In this document: positions 37,982 through 44,133 of the stretch, in pieces
How positions within the stretch are numbered: position 1 is the stretch's first letter
Layout: every line of letters starts with the position of its first letter
Assembly: GCA_002159075.1 (NCBI GenBank)
Contig: LZRT01000097.1
Span: forward strand, 1 to 62,417
Length of the DNA: 62,417 bases
DNA from: Bacillus thermozeamaize
GTDB taxonomy: Bacteria; Bacillota; Bacilli; ZCTH02-B2
Direction: 5' to 3'
Program-made: the position numbers and the translations under genes
The notes under the pieces: generated by a model
Told to the model about the DNA's origin: nothing
What the model saw: only the letters and a program-made list of their open reading frames with translations
Databases searched by the model: none

Positions 37982-38599
37982 ATGAAAATCATCACCCGGC
38001 CTTTGGGAATGTGGCAAACCAATTTTTATCTGCTGGTCAACGAAGCGACCAACGAGGCGGTGGTTATTGATCCCGGTTACGGGGAAGATCAGATCTTGTC
38101 GCTGATCAAACCGTATCAGGTCAAAGCGATTTTGCTCACGCACGCCCATTTGGATCACATTGGCGGCCTGGCGGCGACCAAGGAAGCGACGGGTGCCCCG
38201 ATATACATCCATGAAGCGGTCAAGGATTGGCTGATTGACCCCAGGCTCAACATGTCGGTATCGTTTGGCCAACCGATTGATGGGCCGCCCGCAGACGAAC
38301 TGCTGTACGATGGGCAGCGGCTGGCATTGGCAGGATGGGAGCTGGAGGTTCGGCATACCCCCGGACACACGCCGGGATGCGTCTCCTTTGTCGCCAATGA
38401 CGTCGTTTTTGCGGGAGACACGTTGTTTCAAGGTTCCATTGGCCGGACCGATTTTCCGGGAGGCGACTTTGACCAATTGGCCCGTTCGATTCGGGAAAAG
38501 CTGTACACCCTGCCTGATGAGACCGTCGTTTATCCCGGCCATGGTCCAGCCACAACCATCGGAGAAGAAAAACGGTACAACCCGTTTGTCCGTGCATAA
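37982..38599 (+). CDS. Metallo-beta-lactamase-fold hydrolase (glyoxalase II-like, YqgX type)
   Basis: A 205-residue single-domain MBL-fold enzyme. Metal ligands are present: THAHLDH (His54, His56, Asp58, His59), RHTPGHTPG, FAGDTLF and VYPGHGP. Length and motifs fit the small glyoxalase II-like group that hydrolyses thioesters such as bacillithiol or glutathione adducts; the true substrate is unknown. GGAGGGATAGGT precedes the ATG. It begins a short run of small plus-strand genes with the hypothetical protein 60 nt downstream. Confidence 0.85.
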   Translation: MKIITRPLGMWQTNFYLLVNEATNEAVVIDPGYGEDQILSLIKPYQVKAILLTHAHLDHIGGLAATKEATGAPIYIHEAVKDWLIDPRLNMSVSFGQPIDGPPADELLYDGQRLALAGWELEVRHTPGHTPGCVSFVANDVVFAGDTLFQGSIGRTDFPGGDFDQLARSIREKLYTLPDETVVYPGHGPATTIGEEKRYNPFVRA

Positions 38600-38658
38600 A
38601 ATCGGCCGGCTCATCCAAGCTATGGTTGTATGCCCTAGAATCCGGGAGGTGCGACCAC

Positions 38659-39039
38659 TTGAGATTGGAGCCGCCGCAGCGCAGCATTTTGGCGACATTT
38701 TCCTCTTTCGATCAGGCGGAAAAGGCCGTCTCCGAGCTGAAGAAAAGCGGCTTTGAGACGGTCCAGATGGACGAGGTGAGGATGGATCCGGGCGAGCCGA
38801 CCGACGCGTTTCACAACCTCATCACCGGAAAGGTTCCGGGCCTGGGAAATGTGGTGCTGGGTACCGATTTTACGAACCGGGATGCGGCCGTCTTGTTGGC
38901 CGCCGATCCGAGCGCGAGTGGGATGGCAGACGGCAACGAAATGGCGATCACCCGCAATGTGCTGGTCACCGTCATTGCCGATGAAAAGGATTTGCCCGAG
39001 GCCGAGGAGATTCTTCACAAACACGGGGGCATTTTTTAA
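38659..39039 (+). CDS. Conserved hypothetical protein
   Basis: About 126 residues. I do not recognise the family with certainty. The N-terminal SILATFSSFDQAEKAVSELKKSGFE resembles the first beta-alpha unit of small stress-type ferredoxin-like folds, and NVLVTVIADEKDLPEAEEILHKHGG looks like a second such unit. No cysteine, membrane helix or signal peptide is seen. Start is TTG at 38659, with GGGAGGTG 7 nt upstream; the upstream ATG frame (38626) lacks a ribosome binding site. It may share the promoter at 37912 with the MBL-fold gene. Confidence 0.7.
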   Translation: MRLEPPQRSILATFSSFDQAEKAVSELKKSGFETVQMDEVRMDPGEPTDAFHNLITGKVPGLGNVVLGTDFTNRDAAVLLAADPSASGMADGNEMAITRNVLVTVIADEKDLPEAEEILHKHGGIF

Positions 39040-39086
39040 AATTAATTATCAAGAAACAATAAATTTATTTTCACATTGTCATCATT

Positions 39087-39116
39087 TGTTCAGCCAGGTT
39101 CAAACATGGTATACTG
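39087..39116 (+). promoter_or_regulatory. Candidate promoter of the Sec-peroxiredoxin gene
   Basis: TTGTTC (39087-39092) and TATACT (39111-39116), 18-nt spacing, lie about 50 nt before the start in AT-rich DNA. Confidence 0.55.
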
Positions 39117-39165
39117 CCATTTGGGACATCCCATTCCAAGACCAGGCAGTAAGGAGGATGAGGGA

Positions 39166-39648
39166 ATGCCGAAAGGTGCAACAGAGACAAAGACACTGAA
39201 GGTAGGCGACAAGGCACCTGATTTTACCCTGAAAGCCACGGGTAATCGCGTCATCACCTTGAGTGACTACTTCGGCAAGAAAAACGTTTTTATCGCTTTT
39301 TATCCGCTGGATTGGACGCCTGTTTGAGGGGCGCAAATGCCTTCATACGAGGACGATCTGCCTCGTTTTGAAGAGTATGATACCCAAGTTTTGGGTATTA
39401 GCGTTGACAGCATTCCCAGTCATGAAGCTTGGCAGAAGTCGCTTGGCGGCATCACCTATCCGCTTCTTTCAGACTTTTATCCGCACGGCGCAGTGGCCGA
39501 AAAATACGGTGTTCTTAGGGATGAGGGGATGAGTGAGCGGGCTCTCTTTATCATCGACAAAGAGGGAATTATCCGCTTCATCGACGTGCATCCCATCGAT
39601 CAGCTGCCGGACAACGAGGAGTTGTTTGAAGTCCTTCGCAAGCTGTAA
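39166..39648 (+). CDS. Selenocysteine-containing peroxiredoxin (in-frame TGA at Sec54)
   Basis: Read through one TGA at 39325-39327, this is a complete 160-residue peroxiredoxin (AhpC/TSA family). The TGA is exactly at the peroxidatic cysteine: FYPLDWTPV-U-GAQMPSYEDDL matches the PxxxTxx(C/U) active site, with the supporting Arg in SERALFIIDKEG. Reading frame and homology continue on both sides of the TGA without any shift. There is no cysteine in the whole protein, so it would be a one-Sec enzyme reduced by an external thiol. A hairpin fitting a bacterial SECIS lies just downstream. AAGGAGG is 8-9 nt before the ATG at 39166; promoter and terminator are its own. It should reduce peroxides in the cytoplasm. 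Confidence 0.87.
39328..39373 (+). promoter_or_regulatory. Candidate bacterial SECIS element
   Basis: Thirteen nt after the TGA, CTTCA (39341-39345) pairs with TGAAG (39369-39373) and ACGAGG (39347-39352) pairs with CCTCGT (39361-39366), giving 11 bp with a small 1x2 internal loop and an 8-nt apical loop (ACGATCTG). The loop starts 25 nt after the TGA, inside the range known for SelB-bound hairpins. In this fold the loop's first two bases are A and C, whereas many known elements have a G there. Confidence 0.7.
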
Positions 39649-39677
39649 CATCCTTCGTAACGCCAGATTCACGCAAC

Positions 39678-39712
39678 GAGCATGTACATCCCTGTACATG
39701 CTCTCTTTCCCG
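39678..39712 (+). terminator. Terminator after the Sec-peroxiredoxin gene
   Basis: An 11-bp perfect stem GAGCATGTACA/TGTACATGCTC (39678-39688 with 39693-39703) with loop TCCC is followed by TCTTTCC. Confidence 0.8.
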
Positions 39713-39810
39713 TCGATAATGCAAGAAAACAAAATCATGAACAAAAACTCGCGACATACGAAAATTAACGAAAAAACACGTTCCCATCGATCGCCTTCGG
39801 AAACTGGCGG

Positions 39811-40110
39811 TTGAGGGTTTATCGGTGGGTGGGCGACAAGCACATCACGATGATGGGGGATGCGATGCGCCTGAAGAAAATTGTCGAGGAAACGGTCCCG
39901 GCCGTGGCCAAGGAGATCACACGCTCCAAGGCGGATGGGGTGCTCTTGACAGCGGGGTGACCTTTGTGCCGTCGTACCGTGGTCACGGTGCAGCGGGCGA
40001 TTGGAGCCGCCGGCATTCCAACGGTCCTTGTCACCCTGAATCCTGACCCATCCGGCGTGATGCGCCACCGCGGGCGATTCACCTACGTGATGGACTTTCC
40101 CAGCTATTGA
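39811..40110 (+). pseudogene. Relic of a GrdB/PrdB-family selenoprotein (glycine/betaine/sarcosine/D-proline reductase family)
   Basis: Read through a TGA at 39958-39960, the frame encodes ...IVEETVPAVAKEI..., then LLTAG-U-PLCRRTVVTVQ and AAGIPTVLVTLNPD. This is the selenocysteine region of the selenoprotein B family with its UxxC motif. About 130 N-terminal residues usual for the family are missing, and no good start or ribosome binding site is seen (TTG at 39811 is arbitrary; the frame is open from 39769). Near 40065 one base appears lost: the other frame continues as PPRAIHLR, the expected family sequence, while the original frame soon stops. A hairpin with arms ACCGT (39976-39980) and ACGGT (39985-39989) and loop GGTC lies 15 nt after the TGA, its loop starting after 20 nt, and looks like a SECIS. 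I take it as a decayed gene. Confidence 0.75.
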
Positions 40111-40130
40111 TCCATCTGTTCCTGAGCCCC

Positions 40131-40526
40131 TTAATTTTTGGGACGGGGGTTCGTTTTCTTTCTTCGGTATTTCAAGAAATCGACGAACAGTTGCACCTCT
40201 GTCATTTCCTTTTCGTCCAGTTCCTCCATCCACGTGTAGAAATGGCTCGTTTCCCGGACGGTACTGGCAGAGACGCCTTTTTCTTCCCCCAAGACCAGCC
40301 AGTCAAGGGAGACACCAAAAAAGTTGGCCAACGTGATCAATGTGTCTGCGGTCGGGCTGACCTCTCCCTTTTCAATGCGGCTGAGGTTGGCGCGCGAAAT
40401 CCCGGTTTGACGTGCCAATTGTTCGAGCGTGAGGCGGTGGACCTCTTTCCGCAGATGCCGCAGGCGGTTTCCGAGGGAATCCAGTCGCTTGTCGAGGTGT
40501 GACAACCTAACTCTTCCTTCCGTCAT
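40131..40526 (-). CDS. XRE-family transcriptional regulator
   Basis: A 131-residue protein. An N-terminal helix-turn-helix of the Cro/C1 (XRE) type spans about residues 20-76 (LTLEQLARQTGISRANLSRIEKGEVSPTADTLITLANFFG), followed by a 50-residue acidic then basic tail, perhaps for dimerisation. The ATG at 40526 has AAGGA only 3 nt upstream; a TTG seven codons in has better spacing from GGAAGG. It is divergent from the small HTH gene at 40726 and the intergenic region carries repeat operators, so it probably represses itself and that neighbour (inference). Confidence 0.85.
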   Translation of the reverse strand: MTEGRVRLSHLDKRLDSLGNRLRHLRKEVHRLTLEQLARQTGISRANLSRIEKGEVSPTADTLITLANFFGVSLDWLVLGEEKGVSASTVRETSHFYTWMEELDEKEMTEVQLFVDFLKYRRKKTNPRPKN

Positions 40527-40545
40527 TTTCCTTCATTATTTCTCT

Positions 40546-40611
40546 TTGACATCGCGAAAATCCCTTATAAGAGAAAATTTTGTTGAACATTCCCGAAAAC
40601 GGGATTATAAT
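40546..40611. promoter_or_regulatory. Promoter region with paired operator-like repeats
   Basis: A plus-strand promoter TTGAAC (40583-40588), 17 nt, TATAAT (40606-40611) encloses the perfect palindrome TCCCGAAAACGGGA (40591-40604) in its spacer. A related half-matching copy, GCGAAAATCCC followed by TTATAA, lies 36 nt upstream at 40554-40570, behind a TTGACA. The two copies share a CGAAAA core and ATAA tail. Location between two XRE-type genes suggests they are binding sites for one of them. Confidence 0.65.
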
Positions 40612-40725
40612 AAAAGCAGTGATGACTTTTTGTAATTCATTCCAGATAGTCCCATTATACATCGATGCGGCGTTTCTTCACAGAGGGATGATGGACGGAA
40701 TGAAAGAGGGAAAGGGGAAGAGGAT

Positions 40726-40944
40726 GTGAAACGGCGGAGGCAACTGACGCCATTTGGCTTGCGCGTGAAAAAACGATTGCTGGATTTGGGAATCACGCAA
40801 AAAGAATTTTGCCGGGAGCACCAGATACCGGAGAGCCGTTTCAGCGAAATGCTGTCCGGAAAGAAGACAGGATTGAGATACCAGCGGCGGGTGGCGCAGC
40901 TGTTGGGGATCAGTGACGGATGGCAGGATGAGAGCCGGCTTTGA
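40726..40944 (+). CDS. Small XRE/phage-type helix-turn-helix protein
   Basis: A 72-residue basic protein that is almost all one helix-turn-helix: LRVKKRLLDLGITQKEFCREHQIPESRFSEMLSGKKTG, followed by YQRRVAQLLGIS. It resembles small Cro-like or Bacillus phage/plasmid-type repressors. Start is GTG at 40726, with AAGAGGAT close upstream. The promoter with the palindrome in its spacer lies about 115 nt upstream, leaving an unusually long leader with no recognised element. No phage structural genes are near. Confidence 0.75.
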   Translation: MKRRRQLTPFGLRVKKRLLDLGITQKEFCREHQIPESRFSEMLSGKKTGLRYQRRVAQLLGISDGWQDESRL

Positions 40945-40954
40945 GGAATTGCCC

Positions 40955-40982
40955 TTGTTTTTTAAACTTTCTATGCTACAAT
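40955..40982 (+). promoter_or_regulatory. Promoter of the first cobalamin riboswitch transcript
   Basis: TTGTTT (40955-40960) and TACAAT (40977-40982) with 16-nt spacing, about 24 nt before the aptamer P1 helix. Confidence 0.6.
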
Positions 40983-41005
40983 CAATAGGGACAACTTCAT
41001 ACGAT

Positions 41006-41195
41006 CGTTCCATGGTGCCGTTTGGATGATTTCCAAATGGCTTAAAAGGGAAGTTCGGTGAAAATCCGACGCGGTCCCGCCACTGTGACAAGGAGTGGCA
41101 TCGCCAGTGTGACCCACTGTTTTCTGCGCGGACGGAAAATGGGAAGGGCGCGATGCTGCGTTTGTACTTGGAGCCAGGAGACCTGCCATGGAACG
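41006..41195 (+). promoter_or_regulatory. Adenosylcobalamin riboswitch 1
   Basis: A 10-bp P1 helix (CGTTCCATGG at 41006-41015 with CCATGGAACG at 41186-41195) encloses the conserved cobalamin core: AAAAGGGAAGTTCGGTG, the GCGGTCCCGCCACTGTGA B12 box region and GAGCCAGGAGACCTGCC. A terminator lies 58 nt downstream. Binding of adenosylcobalamin should shut off the cobalt uptake and insertion genes that follow. Confidence 0.97.
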
Positions 41196-41252
41196 GAAGC
41201 AACCGGACTCACGCGGATGAGGAGGTGCAGCATATGGGCGATGGGTGATTTG

Positions 41253-41294
41253 GCATCTTTTCCGAGCGTGGAAAGATGCTTTCTTTTTTATTTT
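41253..41294 (+). terminator. Expression-platform terminator of riboswitch 1
   Basis: GCATCTTT-TCC (41253-41263) pairs with GGAAAGATGC (41270-41279), followed by a T-rich tract, 53 nt before cbiM. Confidence 0.9.
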
Positions 41295-41346
41295 GTTTTT
41301 TCTGTAAACATGTTCGTGAAAATGTGTGAACGGGGAGGTGCCGAGT

Positions 41347-42108
41347 GTGAAGCGATCTGGTTTTTGGTTGCTATTGTCGCTGGGTTTGACCGTGTTTTTC
41401 TTCACGGCGTCGCCGCAGGAGGCCCATGCCATGCACATCATGGAGGGGTTTTTGCCGCTTCACTGGAGCCTTTTCTGGTACGCCATGTTTTTGCCCTTTT
41501 TCTTCCTGGGGCTGCGTTCCCTGGCGCGGGTGGTGAGGGAGCATCCGGATGCCAAACTGTTTCTCGGGTTGGCCGGTGCCTTTGCCTTTGTTCTCTCGGC
41601 GTTGAAAATGCCGTCGGTCACCGGCAGCAGCTCTCATCCCACAGGGATGGGGCTTGGGGCATTGTTGTTCGGACCGCCGGCGATGACGGTTCTGGGGAGT
41701 CTGGTTTTGCTGTTTCAGGCCTTGTTCCTGGCGCACGGGGGGGTGACCACGCTGGGAGCCAATGGGTTTTCGATGGCGGTTGCCGGTCCGTTTGTCGCAT
41801 ACGGCTTTTTTCATCTTATCCGGAAAGCGGGCGGGAATCAAAAGCTGGCTGTTTTTGCAGCCGCAGCGCTGGGGAACCTTTCCACCTATGTGGTCACGTC
41901 ATTTCAGCTGGCATTGGCCTTCCCGGACGCAACGGGCGGGGTAATGGCCGCATTCCTCAAATTTGCGGGCATATTTGCCGTGACACAGGTACCGCTGGCG
42001 ATCAGCGAAGGGATTTTAACGGTGTTGGTCTGGAACTGGCTGGTGGCGCAACCAACGCGGGAACTGCGGACCCTGCCCATCTTCCAAAGAGAGGCGTTGG
42101 AGAAATAG
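41347..42108 (+). CDS. cbiM: Cobalt ECF transporter substrate-capture subunit CbiM
   Basis: A 253-residue membrane protein with about seven helices. An N-terminal signal ends before MHIMEGFLP at residue 29; the mature start Met-His-Ile supplies the Co2+ ligands in the CbiM/NikM family. Other family segments: [28 protein letters not shown] chose the GTG at 41347, with GGGGAGG 8 nt upstream; a GTG at 41326 lies before that site. First gene of cbiMNQO, controlled by riboswitch 1. Cobalt rather than nickel is inferred from the B12 riboswitch and neighbours. Confidence 0.94.
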   Translation: MKRSGFWLLLSLGLTVFFFTASPQEAHAMHIMEGFLPLHWSLFWYAMFLPFFFLGLRSLARVVREHPDAKLFLGLAGAFAFVLSALKMPSVTGSSSHPTGMGLGALLFGPPAMTVLGSLVLLFQALFLAHGGVTTLGANGFSMAVAGPFVAYGFFHLIRKAGGNQKLAVFAAAALGNLSTYVVTSFQLALAFPDATGGVMAAFLKFAGIFAVTQVPLAISEGILTVLVWNWLVAQPTRELRTLPIFQREALEK

Positions 42109-42123
42109 AGGGGGAACAGGAGA

Positions 42124-42435
42124 ATGAAGCGGAATGGATGGAAGACAAACGCGGCGCTCGTCGGATTGCTCGTGGCGTTGGTGGCGGGCCCGCTGTGGCT
42201 CATCAAGAGTAAAGACTTTAGCGGAGCCGATGCGCAGGCGACCGAGGCGATCAGCCAGATGGCCCCGGATTATCGGCCGTGGTTTGAGCCGTTGTTTGCG
42301 CCGCCTGGCTCGGAGGTGGAGAGTTTCCTGTTTGCGTTGCAGGCAGGGATTGGCGCGGCTGTCATCGGGTACATCGCCGGCTTGCTGCGGGGCCGGATGG
42401 AAAGAGAACGGACGCGGGGCGGATCGGACCAGTGA
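42124..42435 (+). CDS. cbiN: Cobalt ECF transporter auxiliary subunit CbiN
   Basis: A 103-residue protein with two membrane helices (about 10-28 and 67-87) around an external loop containing FSGADAQATEAISQMAPDY, the typical CbiN region. CbiN helps CbiM load cobalt. It lies 15 nt after cbiM, and its stop overlaps the region of the cbiQ ribosome binding site. Confidence 0.92.
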   Translation: MKRNGWKTNAALVGLLVALVAGPLWLIKSKDFSGADAQATEAISQMAPDYRPWFEPLFAPPGSEVESFLFALQAGIGAAVIGYIAGLLRGRMERERTRGGSDQ

Positions 42436-42443
42436 GGTTGCAC

Positions 42444-43235
42444 ATGGATACCCTGGCCTATACCAATCGCTTGCGGGGACTGCCGCCCGAACAGAAGCTT
42501 CTTTTTGCCTGTGGAACGTTGTTGATTGCGCTTCTCGGCCATCCTCTTGTGCAGGCGGGCGTGTTTTTGTGGATGAGCGGCTGGATCGTGGCATATGCCA
42601 GAATCCCGTTGAAAACGTATGGCGGTTTGTTGAGCGTGATCTCCGCATTTTTAATGATGAGTTTGCCGGCCTTGTGCGTCTCATGGATGCCGGCACGACA
42701 AATGCCGGCCGCCGTTGCCGATGTCTGGGCCGGAATTCGCTTGGGAGCGTACACCATATACCTCAGCCACACGGGCGTGGCGCAGGCGCTGCAAGTGGCC
42801 CTCCGCGCAGCGGCCGCCGTTTCCTGCCTCTCTTTTGTCTTGTTGACGGTGCCTTTTGCCGAGCTGTTGCAGGTCATGCGCAGGATGCGCGTGCCACCGT
42901 TGTTGACGGAGCTGCTGCTGGTGATGTACCGGTTTGTCTTTGTCCTGCTGGAGACAGCGGAACAGATTTGGATTGCCCAAGTGTCCCGCGGCGGATACCG
43001 GGGATTTCGCCAGGGGATGAGCGACCTGGGGCGGCTGATCGTCAAGCTGTTTGTCCGTACCAACGAGCGGGTTCAACAGTTGGCGACGGGGCTGTCCGCC
43101 CGGGGTTTCACGGGCCAGTTGCAGGTGGTCAGCGCGGTTGGTTATCAACCTTCCCGCCGCTATGCGGTGGAAGCGATGGCCGGCTGGCTTCTGCTGTTGT
43201 CCCTGGAATGGTGGTTGAGGACCCATGGTGGATGA
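42444..43235 (+). CDS. cbiQ: Cobalt ECF transporter transmembrane coupling subunit CbiQ
   Basis: A 263-residue membrane protein (about five to six helices) of the CbiQ/EcfT family, which links the substrate subunit to the ATPase. The coupling motif is visible as RMRVPPLLTELLLVMYRF and the second AxG-type motif as ATGLSARGF. I chose the ATG at 42444, with GAGG 6 nt upstream; a GTG at 42432 overlaps the cbiN stop. Third in cbiMNQO. Confidence 0.93.
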   Translation: MDTLAYTNRLRGLPPEQKLLFACGTLLIALLGHPLVQAGVFLWMSGWIVAYARIPLKTYGGLLSVISAFLMMSLPALCVSWMPARQMPAAVADVWAGIRLGAYTIYLSHTGVAQALQVALRAAAAVSCLSFVLLTVPFAELLQVMRRMRVPPLLTELLLVMYRFVFVLLETAEQIWIAQVSRGGYRGFRQGMSDLGRLIVKLFVRTNERVQQLATGLSARGFTGQLQVVSAVGYQPSRRYAVEAMAGWLLLLSLEWWLRTHGG

Positions 43236-43247
43236 GGACGGGATGAG

Positions 43248-44129
43248 ATGATTGAGTGGTTGTTGGAGTTTGAGGAGGTGCACTTTGCCTATCCAGGAGC
43301 GGCGGAGAAGGCGCTGCACGGTTTGAGCATCCGCGTTCCCCCGCGGAAGAAGTGTGTCCTGCTGGGGCGTAACGGGTGCGGCAAATCGACGTTCTTGTTG
43401 CACGCCAACGGCATTTGCCGTCCGCAACGCGGAGTGGTGAGGTGGCGCGGACAGGCGTTCCGTTATGAGCGCAAATGGCTGGCGGAGATTCGCCGCAAGG
43501 TGGGACTCCTGCTGCAAGATCCCGAGCAGCAGTTTGTGGCTGGTACCGTCGCGGAGGATATTTCTTACGGCCTCTGCAACCTGGGGTTGGCGGAAGCGGA
43601 GGTGAAACGGCGTGTTTCAGACATTCTGGAACAATTTGAGCTTGTCCGCTTTGCCCAACATCCTCTCCATCAGTTGAGCCTGGGGCAGAAGAAGTGGGTT
43701 GCCCTGGCAGGGGTCATGGCGGTGGAACCGGAATTGCTGTTGCTGGACGAACCCACCGCCTCCTTGGATCCGTTCCATGAGAAACGCTTGCTTGCGGAAT
43801 TGGATCGCCTGCACGAAGCGGGGACGACCATTCTCATGGCCACGCACGATCTGGATCTGGCGCTGGCGTGGGGAGAGTGGATCTTTGTCATGGATCAGGG
43901 CCGGTTGGTGTTGGAAGGCCCGCCCGAAGAGGTGTTCAGCCAACGGGAGGTGTTGACGGCGATCCGGCTCGGCGTGCCGCTGCTGGCGGAAGTCTGGCTG
44001 GTGCTGAAGGAAACGCTGGGTCAAACATGGGCCGTTCCGGTGCGGGGGATGCCCCGCACGGTGGAGGAGTTGCGGCGGTTTTTGCCGGCAAGCCTGGACG
44101 GGACAAACAGAGATGCGGAGGAGGGATGA
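43248..44129 (+). CDS. cbiO: Cobalt ECF transporter ATP-binding subunit CbiO
   Basis: A 293-residue ABC ATPase. Walker A GRNGCGKST at 40-48, Q-loop LLQDPEQQF, signature LSLGQKK (a variant of LSGGQ), Walker B LLLLDEPTASLD and switch His in MATHDLD are all present. The C-terminal 60 residues are an extension seen in some CbiO proteins. It powers cobalt uptake with CbiMNQ. Its 3' end abuts the cobN ribosome binding site, so transport and chelation genes are one operon. Confidence 0.94.
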   Translation: MIEWLLEFEEVHFAYPGAAEKALHGLSIRVPPRKKCVLLGRNGCGKSTFLLHANGICRPQRGVVRWRGQAFRYERKWLAEIRRKVGLLLQDPEQQFVAGTVAEDISYGLCNLGLAEAEVKRRVSDILEQFELVRFAQHPLHQLSLGQKKWVALAGVMAVEPELLLLDEPTASLDPFHEKRLLAELDRLHEAGTTILMATHDLDLALAWGEWIFVMDQGRLVLEGPPEEVFSQREVLTAIRLGVPLLAEVWLVLKETLGQTWAVPVRGMPRTVEELRRFLPASLDGTNRDAEEG

Positions 44130-44133
44130 CCAC

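Noticed and set aside
39076-39327. 83-residue peroxiredoxin fragment ending at the TGA, as a simple pseudogene
   Set aside because: The downstream half is in the same frame, no other lesion is present, and the TGA is exactly at the catalytic position with a hairpin after it, which favours selenocysteine.
39469-40233. 254-codon minus-strand open frame over the selenoprotein locus
   Set aside because: It is antisense to the Sec-peroxiredoxin end and relic, with low-complexity composition and no known family; the plus-strand reading explains the DNA.
40131-40944. Possible prophage immunity region (two divergent XRE-type genes)
   Set aside because: No integrase, structural or lysis genes and no att-like repeats are nearby; a small chromosomal regulator pair is simpler.
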